Below are positions 8,433 to 18,076 of a DNA stretch of 64,000 bases, piece by piece. The DNA lies in contig JAXLUJ010000002.1 of assembly GCA_046329575.1 (NCBI GenBank), positions 186,001-250,000 of the forward strand. The letters are read 5' to 3'. The notes under the pieces are model-generated. The model was not told the origin of the DNA. It was given only the letters and a program-made list of their open reading frames with translations, and ran no database searches. The position numbers were made by a program, and so were the translations under genes. Position 1 is the first letter of the stretch, and every line of letters begins with the position of its first letter. This stretch comes from UBA1941 sp046329575. GTDB lineage: Bacteria; Bacteroidota; Bacteroidia; Chitinophagales; LD1.

Positions 8433-9356
8433 CTACATCATTTTTGATTCAACATACCGTATAACGGCACCCAAATCTCCTGGCGAGAACCATTCGTATG
8501 CACCATCTTTTTTGAACCAGGTCATTTGACGCTTGGCATACTGCCGGGTGTTCTGCACAATTAACCCCACAGCTTCTTCTAAAGTGCATTTATCTTCTAA
8601 AAAATCAAACAATTCGGTGTAACCAACGGTACTAAGTGCATGCAGATTTTTGTGTAAGTACAACCCTTTCACTTCTTCCAGTAATCCCGCTTTCATCATC
8701 TGGTTCACACGTTCGGCTATCCGCAAGTTCAATTCTTCTCTTGGCAATGTTAAACCCACACGAATTACTTCAAATGGCCGTTCCGCCTTTTTGCCGATTC
8801 GTTGTTCGCTGTATTTCTTTCCGGTGGTGAAAATGATTTCCAGACCGCGTTTCAGCCGCGCCGGATTTTTTTTATCAACCACAGCAAAATATTCCGGATC
8901 CAATCGCTCCGTTTCTTGCTGCAGCCACTCCAGCGTTTGACTGTTCAAAAAGTTTCTGACCGTCCATAACTGATCATCGTCTGTTTTTTGAAAAGAATCA
9001 AAACCGTTACAAACGCCATTGATGAAAAGACCGGAACCGCCCGTGATTACAGCAATAGAATGCTGCTTGAAATAGCCTTCTAAGAAATGCAGCACTTCTG
9101 CCTCATATTTTCCGGCGCTGTAATTTTTGGTGTGTATCGAAAGGTTATTTACAAAATGATGCGGAACTGCCGCAAGTTCATTGGGTGTGGGTTTGGCCGT
9201 TCCTATTTCCATTTCCCGGTAAAACTGCCGCGAATCGGCTGAAACAATTTCAGCACGAAAATATTGTGCCAAATCAATAGCCAAAGCCGTTTTCCCAACT
9301 GCTGTGGGGCCCGCAATTACAATCAGATATTTTTTAGAGGGTTTTGCTTCTGCCAT
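8433..9356 (-). CDS. miaA: tRNA dimethylallyltransferase
   Basis: Adds a dimethylallyl group to A37 of tRNAs that read UNN codons. The P-loop GPTAVGKT is at residues 16-23, followed by SADSRQFYREMEIGTAKPT and ITGGSGLFINGV, both typical. From ATG 9356 the protein has 307 residues. This start is preferred because it lies 2 nt after the stop of the upstream DnaJ-like gene; a longer frame to 9392 would run into that gene. The two genes probably form one transcript. Confidence 0.94.
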   Translation of the reverse strand: MAEAKPSKKYLIVIAGPTAVGKTALAIDLAQYFRAEIVSADSRQFYREMEIGTAKPTPNELAAVPHHFVNNLSIHTKNYSAGKYEAEVLHFLEGYFKQHSIAVITGGSGLFINGVCNGFDSFQKTDDDQLWTVRNFLNSQTLEWLQQETERLDPEYFAVVDKKNPARLKRGLEIIFTTGKKYSEQRIGKKAERPFEVIRVGLTLPREELNLRIAERVNQMMKAGLLEEVKGLYLHKNLHALSTVGYTELFDFLEDKCTLEEAVGLIVQNTRQYAKRQMTWFKKDGAYEWFSPGDLGAVIRYVESKMM

Positions 9357-9358
9357 AA

Positions 9359-9961
9359 TCAACGTTCGCTTTTGCTGCCTGCTTCGTGCCACGCCGTGCT
9401 AACTACGGTATCCTTGGTAGAATTTTCCATCAAATCGGTAGAGTCTTTCATCGCATTTAAGATGGAATTTATTTGTTCATCACTAAGTTCATTAAGTGGC
9501 TTCTCGTTCTTCAAGGCATTGAAAAATGATGTGGAGTCACCACCATAATAGGTTTTGTGCTCCATACAACCTGAAAATCGCAGCATTTGAATGAACACAA
9601 AAAGTATAAATGGCAAAGTTCGGAACCAATTCGATTCGGTGGTAGTTGTTGGCGGGCTATAATAACGCCGCTGATAGGGCGGAGGTTCATACCGCCTTTC
9701 GTAGGTGGTTTGCCGGTAGTGCTGATAAGGCGTTTCCGGTTCGGGCGCACGGTATTTTCTGGTGAAATCGTAATTGCTCTTTTGAGTGCTGTCGGAAAGT
9801 ACATTGTAAGCTTCTGTGATCTCTTTGAATTTCGCTTCTGATTCAGCCGAACCCTGGTTACGGTCAGGATGGTGACGTGCTGCCAACCGCCGGAAATTTT
9901 TCTTGATTTCCATTTCGGTGGCGTTTTCTGAAACCTCAAGTATTTTATAGTAGTCTTTCAA
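9359..9961 (-). CDS. J-domain protein with C-terminal membrane segment
   Basis: DnaJ-type co-chaperone. The J domain covers about the first 65 residues (KDYYKILEV, HHPDRN with the HPD motif). A Tyr/Pro/Arg-rich linker follows, then a hydrophobic segment TLPFILFVFIQMLRF that may anchor it in the membrane, and a hydrophilic tail. The zinc-finger and client-binding domains of true DnaJ are absent. I place the start at TTG 9961: the J domain begins there, and a perfect -7 box TATATTTG lies 7 nt upstream, inside the longer frame that begins at ATG 10000. That longer start remains possible. Confidence 0.75.
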   Translation of the reverse strand: MKDYYKILEVSENATEMEIKKNFRRLAARHHPDRNQGSAESEAKFKEITEAYNVLSDSTQKSNYDFTRKYRAPEPETPYQHYRQTTYERRYEPPPYQRRYYSPPTTTTESNWFRTLPFILFVFIQMLRFSGCMEHKTYYGGDSTSFFNALKNEKPLNELSDEQINSILNAMKDSTDLMENSTKDTVVSTAWHEAGSKSER

Positions 9962-9968
9962 AGGCGCG

Positions 9969-9976
9969 CAAATATA
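9969..9976 (-). promoter_or_regulatory. -7 box of the J-domain gene
   Basis: TATATTTG on the minus strand matches TAnnTTTG exactly, 7 nt before TTG 9961. It decides between that start and ATG 10000. Confidence 0.45.
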
Positions 9977-10102
9977 GCGGATTGTTAGGCTTCCATACAT
10001 TTTGCCCCTTTCTACACGGTAAAATAACTGTAAACTGCGTTATCTTCTGTGCAGTTCACAATTTCAAGACTTTTAACGCGTAACGCTTCCTGTTGAAATA
10101 CG

Positions 10103-10110
10103 TATCTTAG
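10103..10110 (+). promoter_or_regulatory. Probable -7 box of relA/spoT
   Basis: TATCTTAG has one mismatch to TAnnTTTG and ends 5 nt before ATG 10116. A TTG occurs at 10092-10094, only 8 nt upstream, too close to be a standard -33. Confidence 0.35.
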
Positions 10111-10115
10111 CCCAT

Positions 10116-12353
10116 ATGGATGGACCGGCCCTTTTAGTTGATCTGGAAGCAGAAAAAAAAGTAATTCTGAAACATTACCGCTCATTGTTGCGGTCACTTC
10201 GTAATTCAATTACGGTTCAGGATAAGAAAAATATTCGCGAGGCATTTGACCTGGCCATGGAAAGCCATAAGGAGATGCGTCGCAAATCAGGCGAACCGTA
10301 TATCCTTCATCCGCTTGCCGTTGCCGAAATCGCCAGTAAAGAAATGGGGCTCGACGTTACTTCCATCATCTGCGCGCTGCTTCATGATGTGGTTGAAGAT
10401 ACAGATGTTACGCTTGAAGACATTGAAGGGCATTTCAATAAGGAAGTGGCCAAGATTGTGGATGGACTTACCAAGATCAGCGGTGTGTTCGATATGAATT
10501 CTGCAACAGCTTCTATACAGGCTGAAAATTTTAGAAAATTGTTGCTCACCCTGAACGATGACATACGGGTGATCCTTGTAAAACTGGCCGATCGATTGCA
10601 CAATATGCGCACGCTTGATTCGCTGAAACGGGAAAAGCAGTTGAAGATAGCCAGTGAAACTTCTTTCTTATATGCGCCTTTGGCGCACCGTATGGGTCTT
10701 TACAATATTAAAACGGAATTGGAAGACCTTTCACTTAAATTCATGGAGCCGGAAACGTACAAGGAAATTGCACGCCGGTTGGCAGAAACCAAACGCGAAC
10801 GTTCTAAATTTATCAATGATTTTATTCGTCCGTTGAAAGAAATGCTGGAAAAAAAGCATTTCAATTTTGAAATCTACGGACGTCCGAAGTCTATCTATTC
10901 CATTTACAATAAGATCAAAAACAAAGGCGTTCCATTCGATGAGATTTACGATTTGTTTGCTATTCGTATTATTCTTCATTCCACGCCTGAAATGGAAAAA
11001 GCAGATTGCTGGTCGGTGTATTCCACCATTACTGACGTTTATCGCCCCAGCCCGGAGCGCTTGCGCGATTGGCTTTCCAATCCCAAAACCAATGGCTACG
11101 AGGCATTGCACACTACAGTAATGAGCGCCAGTGGTAAATGGGTGGAAGTGCAAATCCGAACCGATCGGATGCATGAAATTGCTGAAAAAGGTTTTGCTGC
11201 ACATTGGAAGTACAAGGAAAATAGCGCCGATTCCGCTTTGGATGAATGGTTGGAAAAGATTCGGGGTGTATTAAGCAATACCGATAGTAACGCCCTGGAT
11301 GTTGTGAACGACTTTCGTCATGAATTATTAAGCGACGAAATCTTTGTGTTCACGCCTAAAGGCGATTTGAAGCGGGTCCGCAAAGGCGCAACAGCACTGG
11401 ATTTCGCTTTCGAAGTGCACTCTGAGATTGGGAAAAAATGTATAGGTGCCAAAGTAAATACCAAACTGGTACCGCTAAGTCATAAATTGAAGAATGGCGA
11501 TCAGGTAGAATTATTGACTTCAAACAAACAGCATCCTAATGAAGATTGGTTGAGCTATGTGCAAACGGCCAAAGCGCGATCCGTAATTAAGCAATCGCTT
11601 AAAGAAGAAAAACGCAATGTAGCGCTTACCGGTAAGGACGACTTGGAAAAGAAGATGAAGGCGTTGAAAATGGAAATCAATGAAACCAATGTGCAATTGA
11701 TTTGCACCTATTTCAAGATGATTTCCTTCATGGATCTTTACTATGCCATAGCCACTAAAGCAATTCCGGTGAACGAACTGGGAAAACTGGAAGTGATTGC
11801 CGGGAAAATCAAATTGCCCAAAACTCCGGTGCAAGGTGAGGCCGCACCCAGTAATATGGATGAAGCGGTTCGTGAAGCCTTAAAGAAGAACGCTGAATTA
11901 CTCATTATGGGTGAAACCAGCGATAAAATCGATTATAAGTTTGCGCCCTGCTGTAATCCGGTTCCGGGTGATGATGTTTTTGGTTTTCTTACGGTGGGCG
12001 AGGGGATTAAAATTCACCGTACCAATTGCCCAAATGCGGTGCAGTTGATGGCGAAGTACAGCTACCGTATTGTAAAAACGAAATGGACTAAGCAGCATAA
12101 CATCGCCTTCCTTACAGGAATTAAAATCAATGGTATTGATGACGTTGGTCTGGTAAATAAAATCACCAATGTAATTACCGGACAAATGAACCTGAACATG
12201 CGTTCCGTTTCGTTCGATAGTGAGGACGGAATTTTTGAGGGAAATATTATGGTTTATGTTCACGATACTACCGAACTGGACGATCTGATTTCTCGTTTAT
12301 CATCTCTGGAAGGTATTTTGAGTGTAGAACGTTACGATACCGAATCGAGATAA
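10116..12353 (+). CDS. relA/spoT: Bifunctional (p)ppGpp synthetase/hydrolase
   Basis: Long Rel/SpoT enzyme of the stringent response. The HD hydrolase domain keeps its metal residues (HDVVEDTD, His90-Asp91); the synthetase domain follows with RPKSIYSIYNKI and GYEALHT near residue 327; then a TGS domain (EIFVFTPKGD), a Cys-containing segment (APCCNPVPGDD) and a C-terminal ACT domain (about 670-745). With 745 residues it is the normal length for long Rel proteins, and the intact HD site suggests it can also degrade ppGpp. It ends at a strong two-way terminator shared with clpC. Confidence 0.95.
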   Translation: MDGPALLVDLEAEKKVILKHYRSLLRSLRNSITVQDKKNIREAFDLAMESHKEMRRKSGEPYILHPLAVAEIASKEMGLDVTSIICALLHDVVEDTDVTLEDIEGHFNKEVAKIVDGLTKISGVFDMNSATASIQAENFRKLLLTLNDDIRVILVKLADRLHNMRTLDSLKREKQLKIASETSFLYAPLAHRMGLYNIKTELEDLSLKFMEPETYKEIARRLAETKRERSKFINDFIRPLKEMLEKKHFNFEIYGRPKSIYSIYNKIKNKGVPFDEIYDLFAIRIILHSTPEMEKADCWSVYSTITDVYRPSPERLRDWLSNPKTNGYEALHTTVMSASGKWVEVQIRTDRMHEIAEKGFAAHWKYKENSADSALDEWLEKIRGVLSNTDSNALDVVNDFRHELLSDEIFVFTPKGDLKRVRKGATALDFAFEVHSEIGKKCIGAKVNTKLVPLSHKLKNGDQVELLTSNKQHPNEDWLSYVQTAKARSVIKQSLKEEKRNVALTGKDDLEKKMKALKMEINETNVQLICTYFKMISFMDLYYAIATKAIPVNELGKLEVIAGKIKLPKTPVQGEAAPSNMDEAVREALKKNAELLIMGETSDKIDYKFAPCCNPVPGDDVFGFLTVGEGIKIHRTNCPNAVQLMAKYSYRIVKTKWTKQHNIAFLTGIKINGIDDVGLVNKITNVITGQMNLNMRSVSFDSEDGIFEGNIMVYVHDTTELDDLISRLSSLEGILSVERYDTESR

Positions 12354-12362
12354 GCACATAAA

Positions 12363-12388
12363 AAAAGGAGTGGTTTCCCACTCCTTTT
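12363..12388. terminator. Bidirectional terminator between relA/spoT and clpC
   Basis: A perfect 11-bp stem AAAAGGAGTGG / CCACTCCTTTT with loop TTTC lies between two converging genes. The A run before and T run after serve as U tract on either strand. Confidence 0.88.
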
Positions 12389-12409
12389 AAATTTTATTCA
12401 TCAAACTGT

Positions 12410-14962
12410 TTAAACCGCGTCAGCTTTTTTCACAGTAGGCTTAGTAAACTCCAGCTTATCCTTTTCAGGAGCCAAATCAACGGTAAACGTATCGCCGCCT
12501 TTTGCACCGGTTTTCAGAATTTCTTCGGCCAAAGGATCTTCAATATATTTTTGAATGGCGCGGTGCAGTGGCCGTGCACCAAAAGCCGGGTCATAACCTT
12601 TTTCTGCCAGAAAACCTTTGGCATCATCTGTTAATTCAACGTTATAGCCCAATGTGTTCAATCGTTTCAGCACATCGCGAAGCGCTATGTCGATAATCTT
12701 AATGATCGATTCTTTTTCAAGTGCGTTGAAAATGATCACATCATCGATACGGTTAAGGAACTCTGGTGCAAACGTGCGTTTCAAGGCTTTCGATATTACA
12801 TTCTTCGAAAGTTCATCGCTGTTCTCGCTGCGTGTTTTCGTTGCAAATCCAACGCCGGTACCAAAGTCTTTCAGATCCCTCGCTCCGATGTTTGATGTCA
12901 TAATGATGAGGGTATTCTTGAAGTCTACCTTCCGGCCCATGCTGTCAGTTAGAATACCATCGTCAAACACCTGCAATAAAATATTGAATACATCGGGATG
13001 TGCCTTTTCGATTTCGTCTAAAAGCACCACACTATAAGGTTTGCGGCGTACTTTTTCGGTAAGCTGCCCGCCTTCTTCATAACCAACATATCCCGGAGGA
13101 GCGCCCACTAAACGACTTACACTAAACTTCTCCATGTACTCGCTCATGTCGATTCGTATCAGGGAATCTTCGCTATCGAAAAGATAACGTGCAATGGCCT
13201 TTGCCAATTCCGTTTTCCCTACGCCGGTTGGCCCAAGGAAAATGAACGTACCAATGGGTTTCTTCGGATCTTTCAATCCCACTCGGTTGCGTTGAATCGC
13301 CTTTACCACTTTAGCCACGGCATCATCCTGCCCAATCACCGAACCTTTCAAATCAGCGCCCATGGTCAATAACTTGCTGCTCTCCGTTTGTGCCACTTTG
13401 CTTACCGGAATGCCGGTCATCATGGCCACTACTTCGGCAATATCTTCTTCACCTACTGGATAACGAGCGTTCTTGGAGTCTTCGTCCCAGGTGTTTTTAG
13501 CGCGTTCCAGTTCTTCCAGCAAATTTTTCTCTTTGTCACGTAAACGCGCTGCTTCTTCGTACTTCTGCGATTTTACAACCTGATTTTTTTCAACCTTAAT
13601 ATCCTCCACCTGCTTTTCAAGTTCTACAATATTTTTTGGAACGTGAATGTTTTTCAGGTGTACGCGGGCGCCTACTTCATCCAGCACATCAATGGCTTTG
13701 TCGGGGAAAAATCGGTCGGTAATGTAGCGGCCACTTAATTTTACGCAGGCATCAATGGCGTCGGTCGAATATTCTACGCTGTGATATTCTTCGTACTTTG
13801 GTTTGATGTTAGTTAAGATTTGAACCGTTTCATCGGCACTTGGCGGATCGATGATTACTTTCTGAAAGCGGCGATCGAGCGCGCCATCTTTCTCAATGAA
13901 CTGGCGATATTCATCTAATGTAGATGCACCTATACATTGCAGTTCGCCACGAGCTAAAGCCGGTTTGAAAATGTTGGATGCATCTAAGGAACCTGTAGCG
14001 CCTCCGGCGCCCACTATGGTATGAATCTCGTCAATAAAAAGAATCACATCGCGATTCTTTTCCAATTCGTTCATGATGGCCTTCATGCGTTCTTCAAACT
14101 GCCCGCGATACTTAGTTCCGGCAACCAAGGCTGCCATATCCAGCATCACGATGCGCTTTCCAAACAATACACGCGAAACTTTTTTCTGAATGATGCGCAA
14201 CGCCAGGCCTTCCACCACAGCCGTTTTTCCCACTCCCGGCTCGCCAATCAAAATAGGATTATTCTTTTTTCTTCTGGATAGAATTTGAGAAACCCGCTCA
14301 ATCTCTTGTTCGCGACCCACTATCGGGTCTAGTGTTCCTTCTTCGGCAGCTAAGGTCACATCACGGCCAAAATTGTCGAGTACCGGAGTCTTCGATTTCG
14401 TATTCGCGCCTTTTTTGGCCGGTGGCTGATTGCCGAATGTCCGTCCTTTGTCATCATCATAAGCGTCATCGTCCGATTCGCCGGGCATCGATGACCGTGG
14501 CGATTCCGGAGTTTCCTTGGAATCGTTTTGAACGAATTCTACTTCCGCCTTAAAAATATCATAGGTAACATCATACTTATTGAGTATTTGTGTAACGATG
14601 TTGTCCTTATTCTTTAAAATAGAAAGTAACAAATGTTCGGTGCCAATAACGTCGCTTTTCAACACCTTAGCTTCCAACACGGTAATCTTTAGAATTTTCT
14701 CGGCCTGCTTGGTAAGCGGCAGCGAATTGGGGTTGTGAATGGTTTTTGTTGTTTTTTCCTTTATGGAATCTTCTATGATTTTGCGCAACATCACCGTATC
14801 CACTTCCAGTGAGCGCAGGGTTTTAATGGCCAGGCATTCGCCATCACGAATCAATCCGAGTAATAAGTGTTCGATACCAATAAAGTCGTGCCCCAGGCGA
14901 AGTGCCTCTTCGCGGCTAAAGGAAATTACTTCCTTGACTTTCGGTGAGAATTTTGCTTCCAT
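12410..14962 (-). CDS. clpC: Clp protease ATP-binding subunit ClpC
   Basis: Hsp100 unfoldase that feeds proteins to ClpP. Domains in order: double Clp N repeat (about 1-140), acidic linker, first AAA+ module with GEPGVGKT and arginine-finger region, a coiled middle domain with a UVR-like segment (QKYEEAARLRDKEKNL), second AAA+ module with GPTGVGKTELA, and the C-terminal small domain. The short middle domain and UVR segment identify ClpC rather than ClpB. It has 850 residues, normal for Bacteroidota. Start ATG 14962. Confidence 0.95.
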   Translation of the reverse strand: MEAKFSPKVKEVISFSREEALRLGHDFIGIEHLLLGLIRDGECLAIKTLRSLEVDTVMLRKIIEDSIKEKTTKTIHNPNSLPLTKQAEKILKITVLEAKVLKSDVIGTEHLLLSILKNKDNIVTQILNKYDVTYDIFKAEVEFVQNDSKETPESPRSSMPGESDDDAYDDDKGRTFGNQPPAKKGANTKSKTPVLDNFGRDVTLAAEEGTLDPIVGREQEIERVSQILSRRKKNNPILIGEPGVGKTAVVEGLALRIIQKKVSRVLFGKRIVMLDMAALVAGTKYRGQFEERMKAIMNELEKNRDVILFIDEIHTIVGAGGATGSLDASNIFKPALARGELQCIGASTLDEYRQFIEKDGALDRRFQKVIIDPPSADETVQILTNIKPKYEEYHSVEYSTDAIDACVKLSGRYITDRFFPDKAIDVLDEVGARVHLKNIHVPKNIVELEKQVEDIKVEKNQVVKSQKYEEAARLRDKEKNLLEELERAKNTWDEDSKNARYPVGEEDIAEVVAMMTGIPVSKVAQTESSKLLTMGADLKGSVIGQDDAVAKVVKAIQRNRVGLKDPKKPIGTFIFLGPTGVGKTELAKAIARYLFDSEDSLIRIDMSEYMEKFSVSRLVGAPPGYVGYEEGGQLTEKVRRKPYSVVLLDEIEKAHPDVFNILLQVFDDGILTDSMGRKVDFKNTLIIMTSNIGARDLKDFGTGVGFATKTRSENSDELSKNVISKALKRTFAPEFLNRIDDVIIFNALEKESIIKIIDIALRDVLKRLNTLGYNVELTDDAKGFLAEKGYDPAFGARPLHRAIQKYIEDPLAEEILKTGAKGGDTFTVDLAPEKDKLEFTKPTVKKADAV

Positions 14963-15337
14963 GTCTATTGTTTGTCAAATACCAATCCAATTTTGATTCA
15001 GTGCCAATTTGTCAAGCCACAGCTTTTTTGCCCTGCTTAACAAAAGAATGCCTGATGAAATTCTAAAATAGCAAATCTCCGCGCTGCAGCGGTATTTTAA
15101 CTAAATGCTAGTTATACAACGGAAATGGACGGGCGAATGTTTTTTAGGGCAGCTTCTGGAAAAAAATCAGTATGACTATATTCCCATACATTTTTGATAG
15201 CAAAACCACAGCTTTTGGTAAAAGTAATTGAGGTTTTGCTTGACTTTTTTTGCTTAAAGTATAGTTTTGCCCGGAATTTGGCATGATTTCTTCTGAAAGC
15301 CTGCCCGTTAACTGCCCTAGCTTCAAAAATATTTCAA
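14963..15337. other. 375-nt divergent intergenic region between clpC and the T9SS operon
   Basis: No credible gene. Two small inverted repeats are visible: CCGC-gctgca-GCGG at 15079-15092 and TAACTA-aatgc-TAGTTA at 15098-15114. The right part holds the promoter of the downstream operon. The repeats could be operators or small hairpins; nothing further supports either view. Confidence 0.4.
15240..15269 (+). promoter_or_regulatory. Promoter of the T9SS surface operon
   Basis: TTG at 15240-15242 and TAGTTTTG at 15262-15269 (exact TAnnTTTG) are separated by 19 nt, the standard Bacteroidota -33/-7 arrangement. The start codon is at 15338, giving a leader of roughly 65 nt. This is the best two-part promoter in the window. 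Confidence 0.7.
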
Positions 15338-18043
15338 ATGAAACAGCGCTTTACCGCAGCTCGATTAAGTTTTGTAAAAGTTCTTTTTATCCTCGCCTTT
15401 TTGGCGGGCGCCCAAATGGCGTTTTCACAATGCTCCATTCCTTTTCCGAAGGGCGATACCGCATCTACATTGCGGAACGTGGCCACTGATGTGAATATTG
15501 GCAGGAATGACGTAGTATATAATGGAAGCAGCATTAAACTGGCACCGGATACTATTTATATTACTCAGGCTCCGCTGCATGGAACGGTTTCCTTTGTGAA
15601 TGATTCCGTTATTCATTATGTACCGGCGGCCGGATTTGTGGGTCATGATATTTTTGTTTACAAGGTTTGTAATAACTGCGGTAACTGTGCCGAAGCGTAT
15701 GTAGATATATATGTAGCGCCCTACTGCCCGGCCCCAAATGCTGCCAATGATGCCTTTCAGGTGTATAATAACGTACCCGGAATGCTTCCTGTTCTCGCAA
15801 ATGATGTCAATATTGCCGGTGGAACACTCACCACTACTCTACTTTCTCAACCATCACATGGTAGTGTAACCGTAGCTAATGGTGTGGTTACCTTTACAGG
15901 CGATAATAGTTATGTAGGTGCCGATACTTTTGTTTATGCGATCTGCAATACCTGCCCTGGAACACTATGCGATACCGCCATGGTGGTGCTGAATGAACTG
16001 ACTTGCGTAGGTGTAGTGGCCGCTGACGATAACCTGAATTTAAATCAACAACAGTCACAAACCGTTAACGTTTTGGCTAACGATGCCAATACGAGCGGTT
16101 TCGGCACGGCCGTAATTAGTATTCTGAATCAACCTCGTTTTGGTGGTTCTGCATCAGTTTCAGGAAACAGTATTAAATATAATGCAGGGATCAACGGCTT
16201 TGGATTAGATACCATTCGCTATAGTGTTTGTACCGACTGCGGATGCGATACTGCTTCGCTGCTGGTGGTGGTGAATCAGGCGCCTTGCAGTAAGCCAAAA
16301 GCCTTTGCTGACATTTATTATAGCGGCTATTCAATTACCTGCCCAAGTACTTATAATGTATTGAAGAATGATATTATTCCTATTAATGGCGGCACTTTGA
16401 CGGTTACTTTGGTTCAGAATCCGGCTCATGGAACGGCCTCGGTTTCTAATAATAATATTGTTTACACTGTAACCGATTCCACTTTTGCAGGATCCACCGA
16501 TCTTATTCGCTATTCAGTGTGCAATCAATGCTTCTGCGATACGGGAACCCTTAGCATCAACATCACTAATGCGCCATGCAACGGGCTGAATCCAATAGTA
16601 AATAAGGATACCGCTTACGTTTGCCGCAATCGCTCGGTAGATATTAATGTGATTGCAAATGATTTTGATCCGGAAGGAACAGTAGTGGTGCTAAGCGATT
16701 CCAATACCAACGGAGTGATTGGTCTGCCGGCCCATGGAACCGTTGCCAAGTTAGATTCAACTTCCTACAACTACCGTCCTGATGCCGGTTTTACAGGTCA
16801 TGATTTCTTTACCTATGTAGCCTGCGATAATGGATTCCCTAAATTATGTAACCTCGCACGTGTTGACGTATTCGTAAACCCTTGTACCGAACCGCCTGTA
16901 GCTCAAGATACCGTTCGCGTTACCTTCCCTGAGGATTCAAGTGTAACCCAGTGTATTCAATATACTGATGTGAACGGTTATCTGGTAAGAATCACTTCCA
17001 TTTACCCTGCCTCAATTGATACGGTGACTTCATTGAGCAATCAGTTCGGAACCAGCCCATGCGTTAGCATTGTTCCTCCGGCTAATTATAATGGTCAGGA
17101 AATAGTGCACGTTATCATCTGCAACGAAAATCCTACCTGCGATACTACAGTGATGATCATCAAGGTGACCCCAAGAAATGATCCGCCAACTGCGGTGGAT
17201 CAGGTGCTCAATTACCACTGGGAAGGTTGCTACAATACCAATATTCTGGCTTTGGGTAATGATATTGATGCAGGTGATTCTCTTCATGTTTCCGCTTTTG
17301 ATAGTGTGACGGCTCACAACGGCCATGTTACCCAATTAGATGATAGCTTATTCTGTTACACACCCGATTCATCGTTTAGCGGTGTTGACACGATCCATTA
17401 TACCATTTGTGATCTTGCCGGCGCTTGCGTTTCTAAATCGGTGATTGTTATTGTTCCGGTGAATGCGCGTGACGACAACCGGACCACCAATCAGGAGCAA
17501 AGTATTTCGATTGATGTGCGCTCAAACGATACCCGAAGCGGGAACGACGAGCTGAGCATATGCGAACAACCTAAGCACGGTACCGTTACTGTGGAAAACG
17601 GCGGAATTACTTATGTGCCGGCTGATGATTATCCATATGATCCCTATACCGATAATTTGATTGGTATTGGTGTCGATTCATTCTGCTATACCTTATGTAA
17701 GACCGATGCGGGTGTAAAAACATGCGATAACGCCATGGTTCGAATTGTGATTAATCCTAAACCAAAGTTTGTAATACCGGAAGGATTTTCTCCAAATGGC
17801 GATGGCAAGAACGATAAATTCGTGATTCCTTCAGCCGAGGAATATCCAAAATCGCAAATGATTGTATTTAACCGTTACGGACAAGAAGTTTGGCGTAACG
17901 ACGGCGAAGGGTATCAAAATGATTTTGATGGAACCTGGAAGCGTAATAATGAACCACTTCCTGACGGGTCGTACTGGTACATTTTTAAATACAATGCCGA
18001 TGGACTGAAAGACAAAGTAGGTTACATTGTATTACACCGTTAA
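15338..18043 (+). CDS. Large secreted repeat protein with gliding-type (T9SS type B) C-terminal domain
   Basis: A 901-residue exported protein. After a signal peptide (to about residue 30, AQMAFSQC) come about eight tandem cadherin/Ig-like modules of 90-100 residues. Each has the pattern VLANDxN, QPxHGTV, YxPxxGFxGxDxFxYxIC, and several contain extra Cys (CNNCGNC, CTDCGCD). Residues from about 814 to the end (PEGFSPNGDGKNDKF, VFNRYGQEVW, DGSYWYIF) form the gliding motility-associated type B sorting domain. It is likely displayed or released at the surface as an adhesin or envelope protein. The next gene encodes its probable PorP/SprF partner. Confidence 0.88.
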   Translation: MKQRFTAARLSFVKVLFILAFLAGAQMAFSQCSIPFPKGDTASTLRNVATDVNIGRNDVVYNGSSIKLAPDTIYITQAPLHGTVSFVNDSVIHYVPAAGFVGHDIFVYKVCNNCGNCAEAYVDIYVAPYCPAPNAANDAFQVYNNVPGMLPVLANDVNIAGGTLTTTLLSQPSHGSVTVANGVVTFTGDNSYVGADTFVYAICNTCPGTLCDTAMVVLNELTCVGVVAADDNLNLNQQQSQTVNVLANDANTSGFGTAVISILNQPRFGGSASVSGNSIKYNAGINGFGLDTIRYSVCTDCGCDTASLLVVVNQAPCSKPKAFADIYYSGYSITCPSTYNVLKNDIIPINGGTLTVTLVQNPAHGTASVSNNNIVYTVTDSTFAGSTDLIRYSVCNQCFCDTGTLSINITNAPCNGLNPIVNKDTAYVCRNRSVDINVIANDFDPEGTVVVLSDSNTNGVIGLPAHGTVAKLDSTSYNYRPDAGFTGHDFFTYVACDNGFPKLCNLARVDVFVNPCTEPPVAQDTVRVTFPEDSSVTQCIQYTDVNGYLVRITSIYPASIDTVTSLSNQFGTSPCVSIVPPANYNGQEIVHVIICNENPTCDTTVMIIKVTPRNDPPTAVDQVLNYHWEGCYNTNILALGNDIDAGDSLHVSAFDSVTAHNGHVTQLDDSLFCYTPDSSFSGVDTIHYTICDLAGACVSKSVIVIVPVNARDDNRTTNQEQSISIDVRSNDTRSGNDELSICEQPKHGTVTVENGGITYVPADDYPYDPYTDNLIGIGVDSFCYTLCKTDAGVKTCDNAMVRIVINPKPKFVIPEGFSPNGDGKNDKFVIPSAEEYPKSQMIVFNRYGQEVWRNDGEGYQNDFDGTWKRNNEPLPDGSYWYIFKYNADGLKDKVGYIVLHR

Positions 18044-18076
18044 TTCAAAATTGATCAATCCTTTCAAACAAAATAC

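Noticed and set aside
8198..8464. Plus-strand open frames across the intergenic repeat at 8.2-8.4 kb
   Set aside because: They arise from the G+C-rich repeat and from antisense of the MFS and miaA genes; no signal peptide, domain or start signal.
10867..11121. Short frames inside relA/spoT on both strands
   Set aside because: Shadows of a highly conserved coding sequence.
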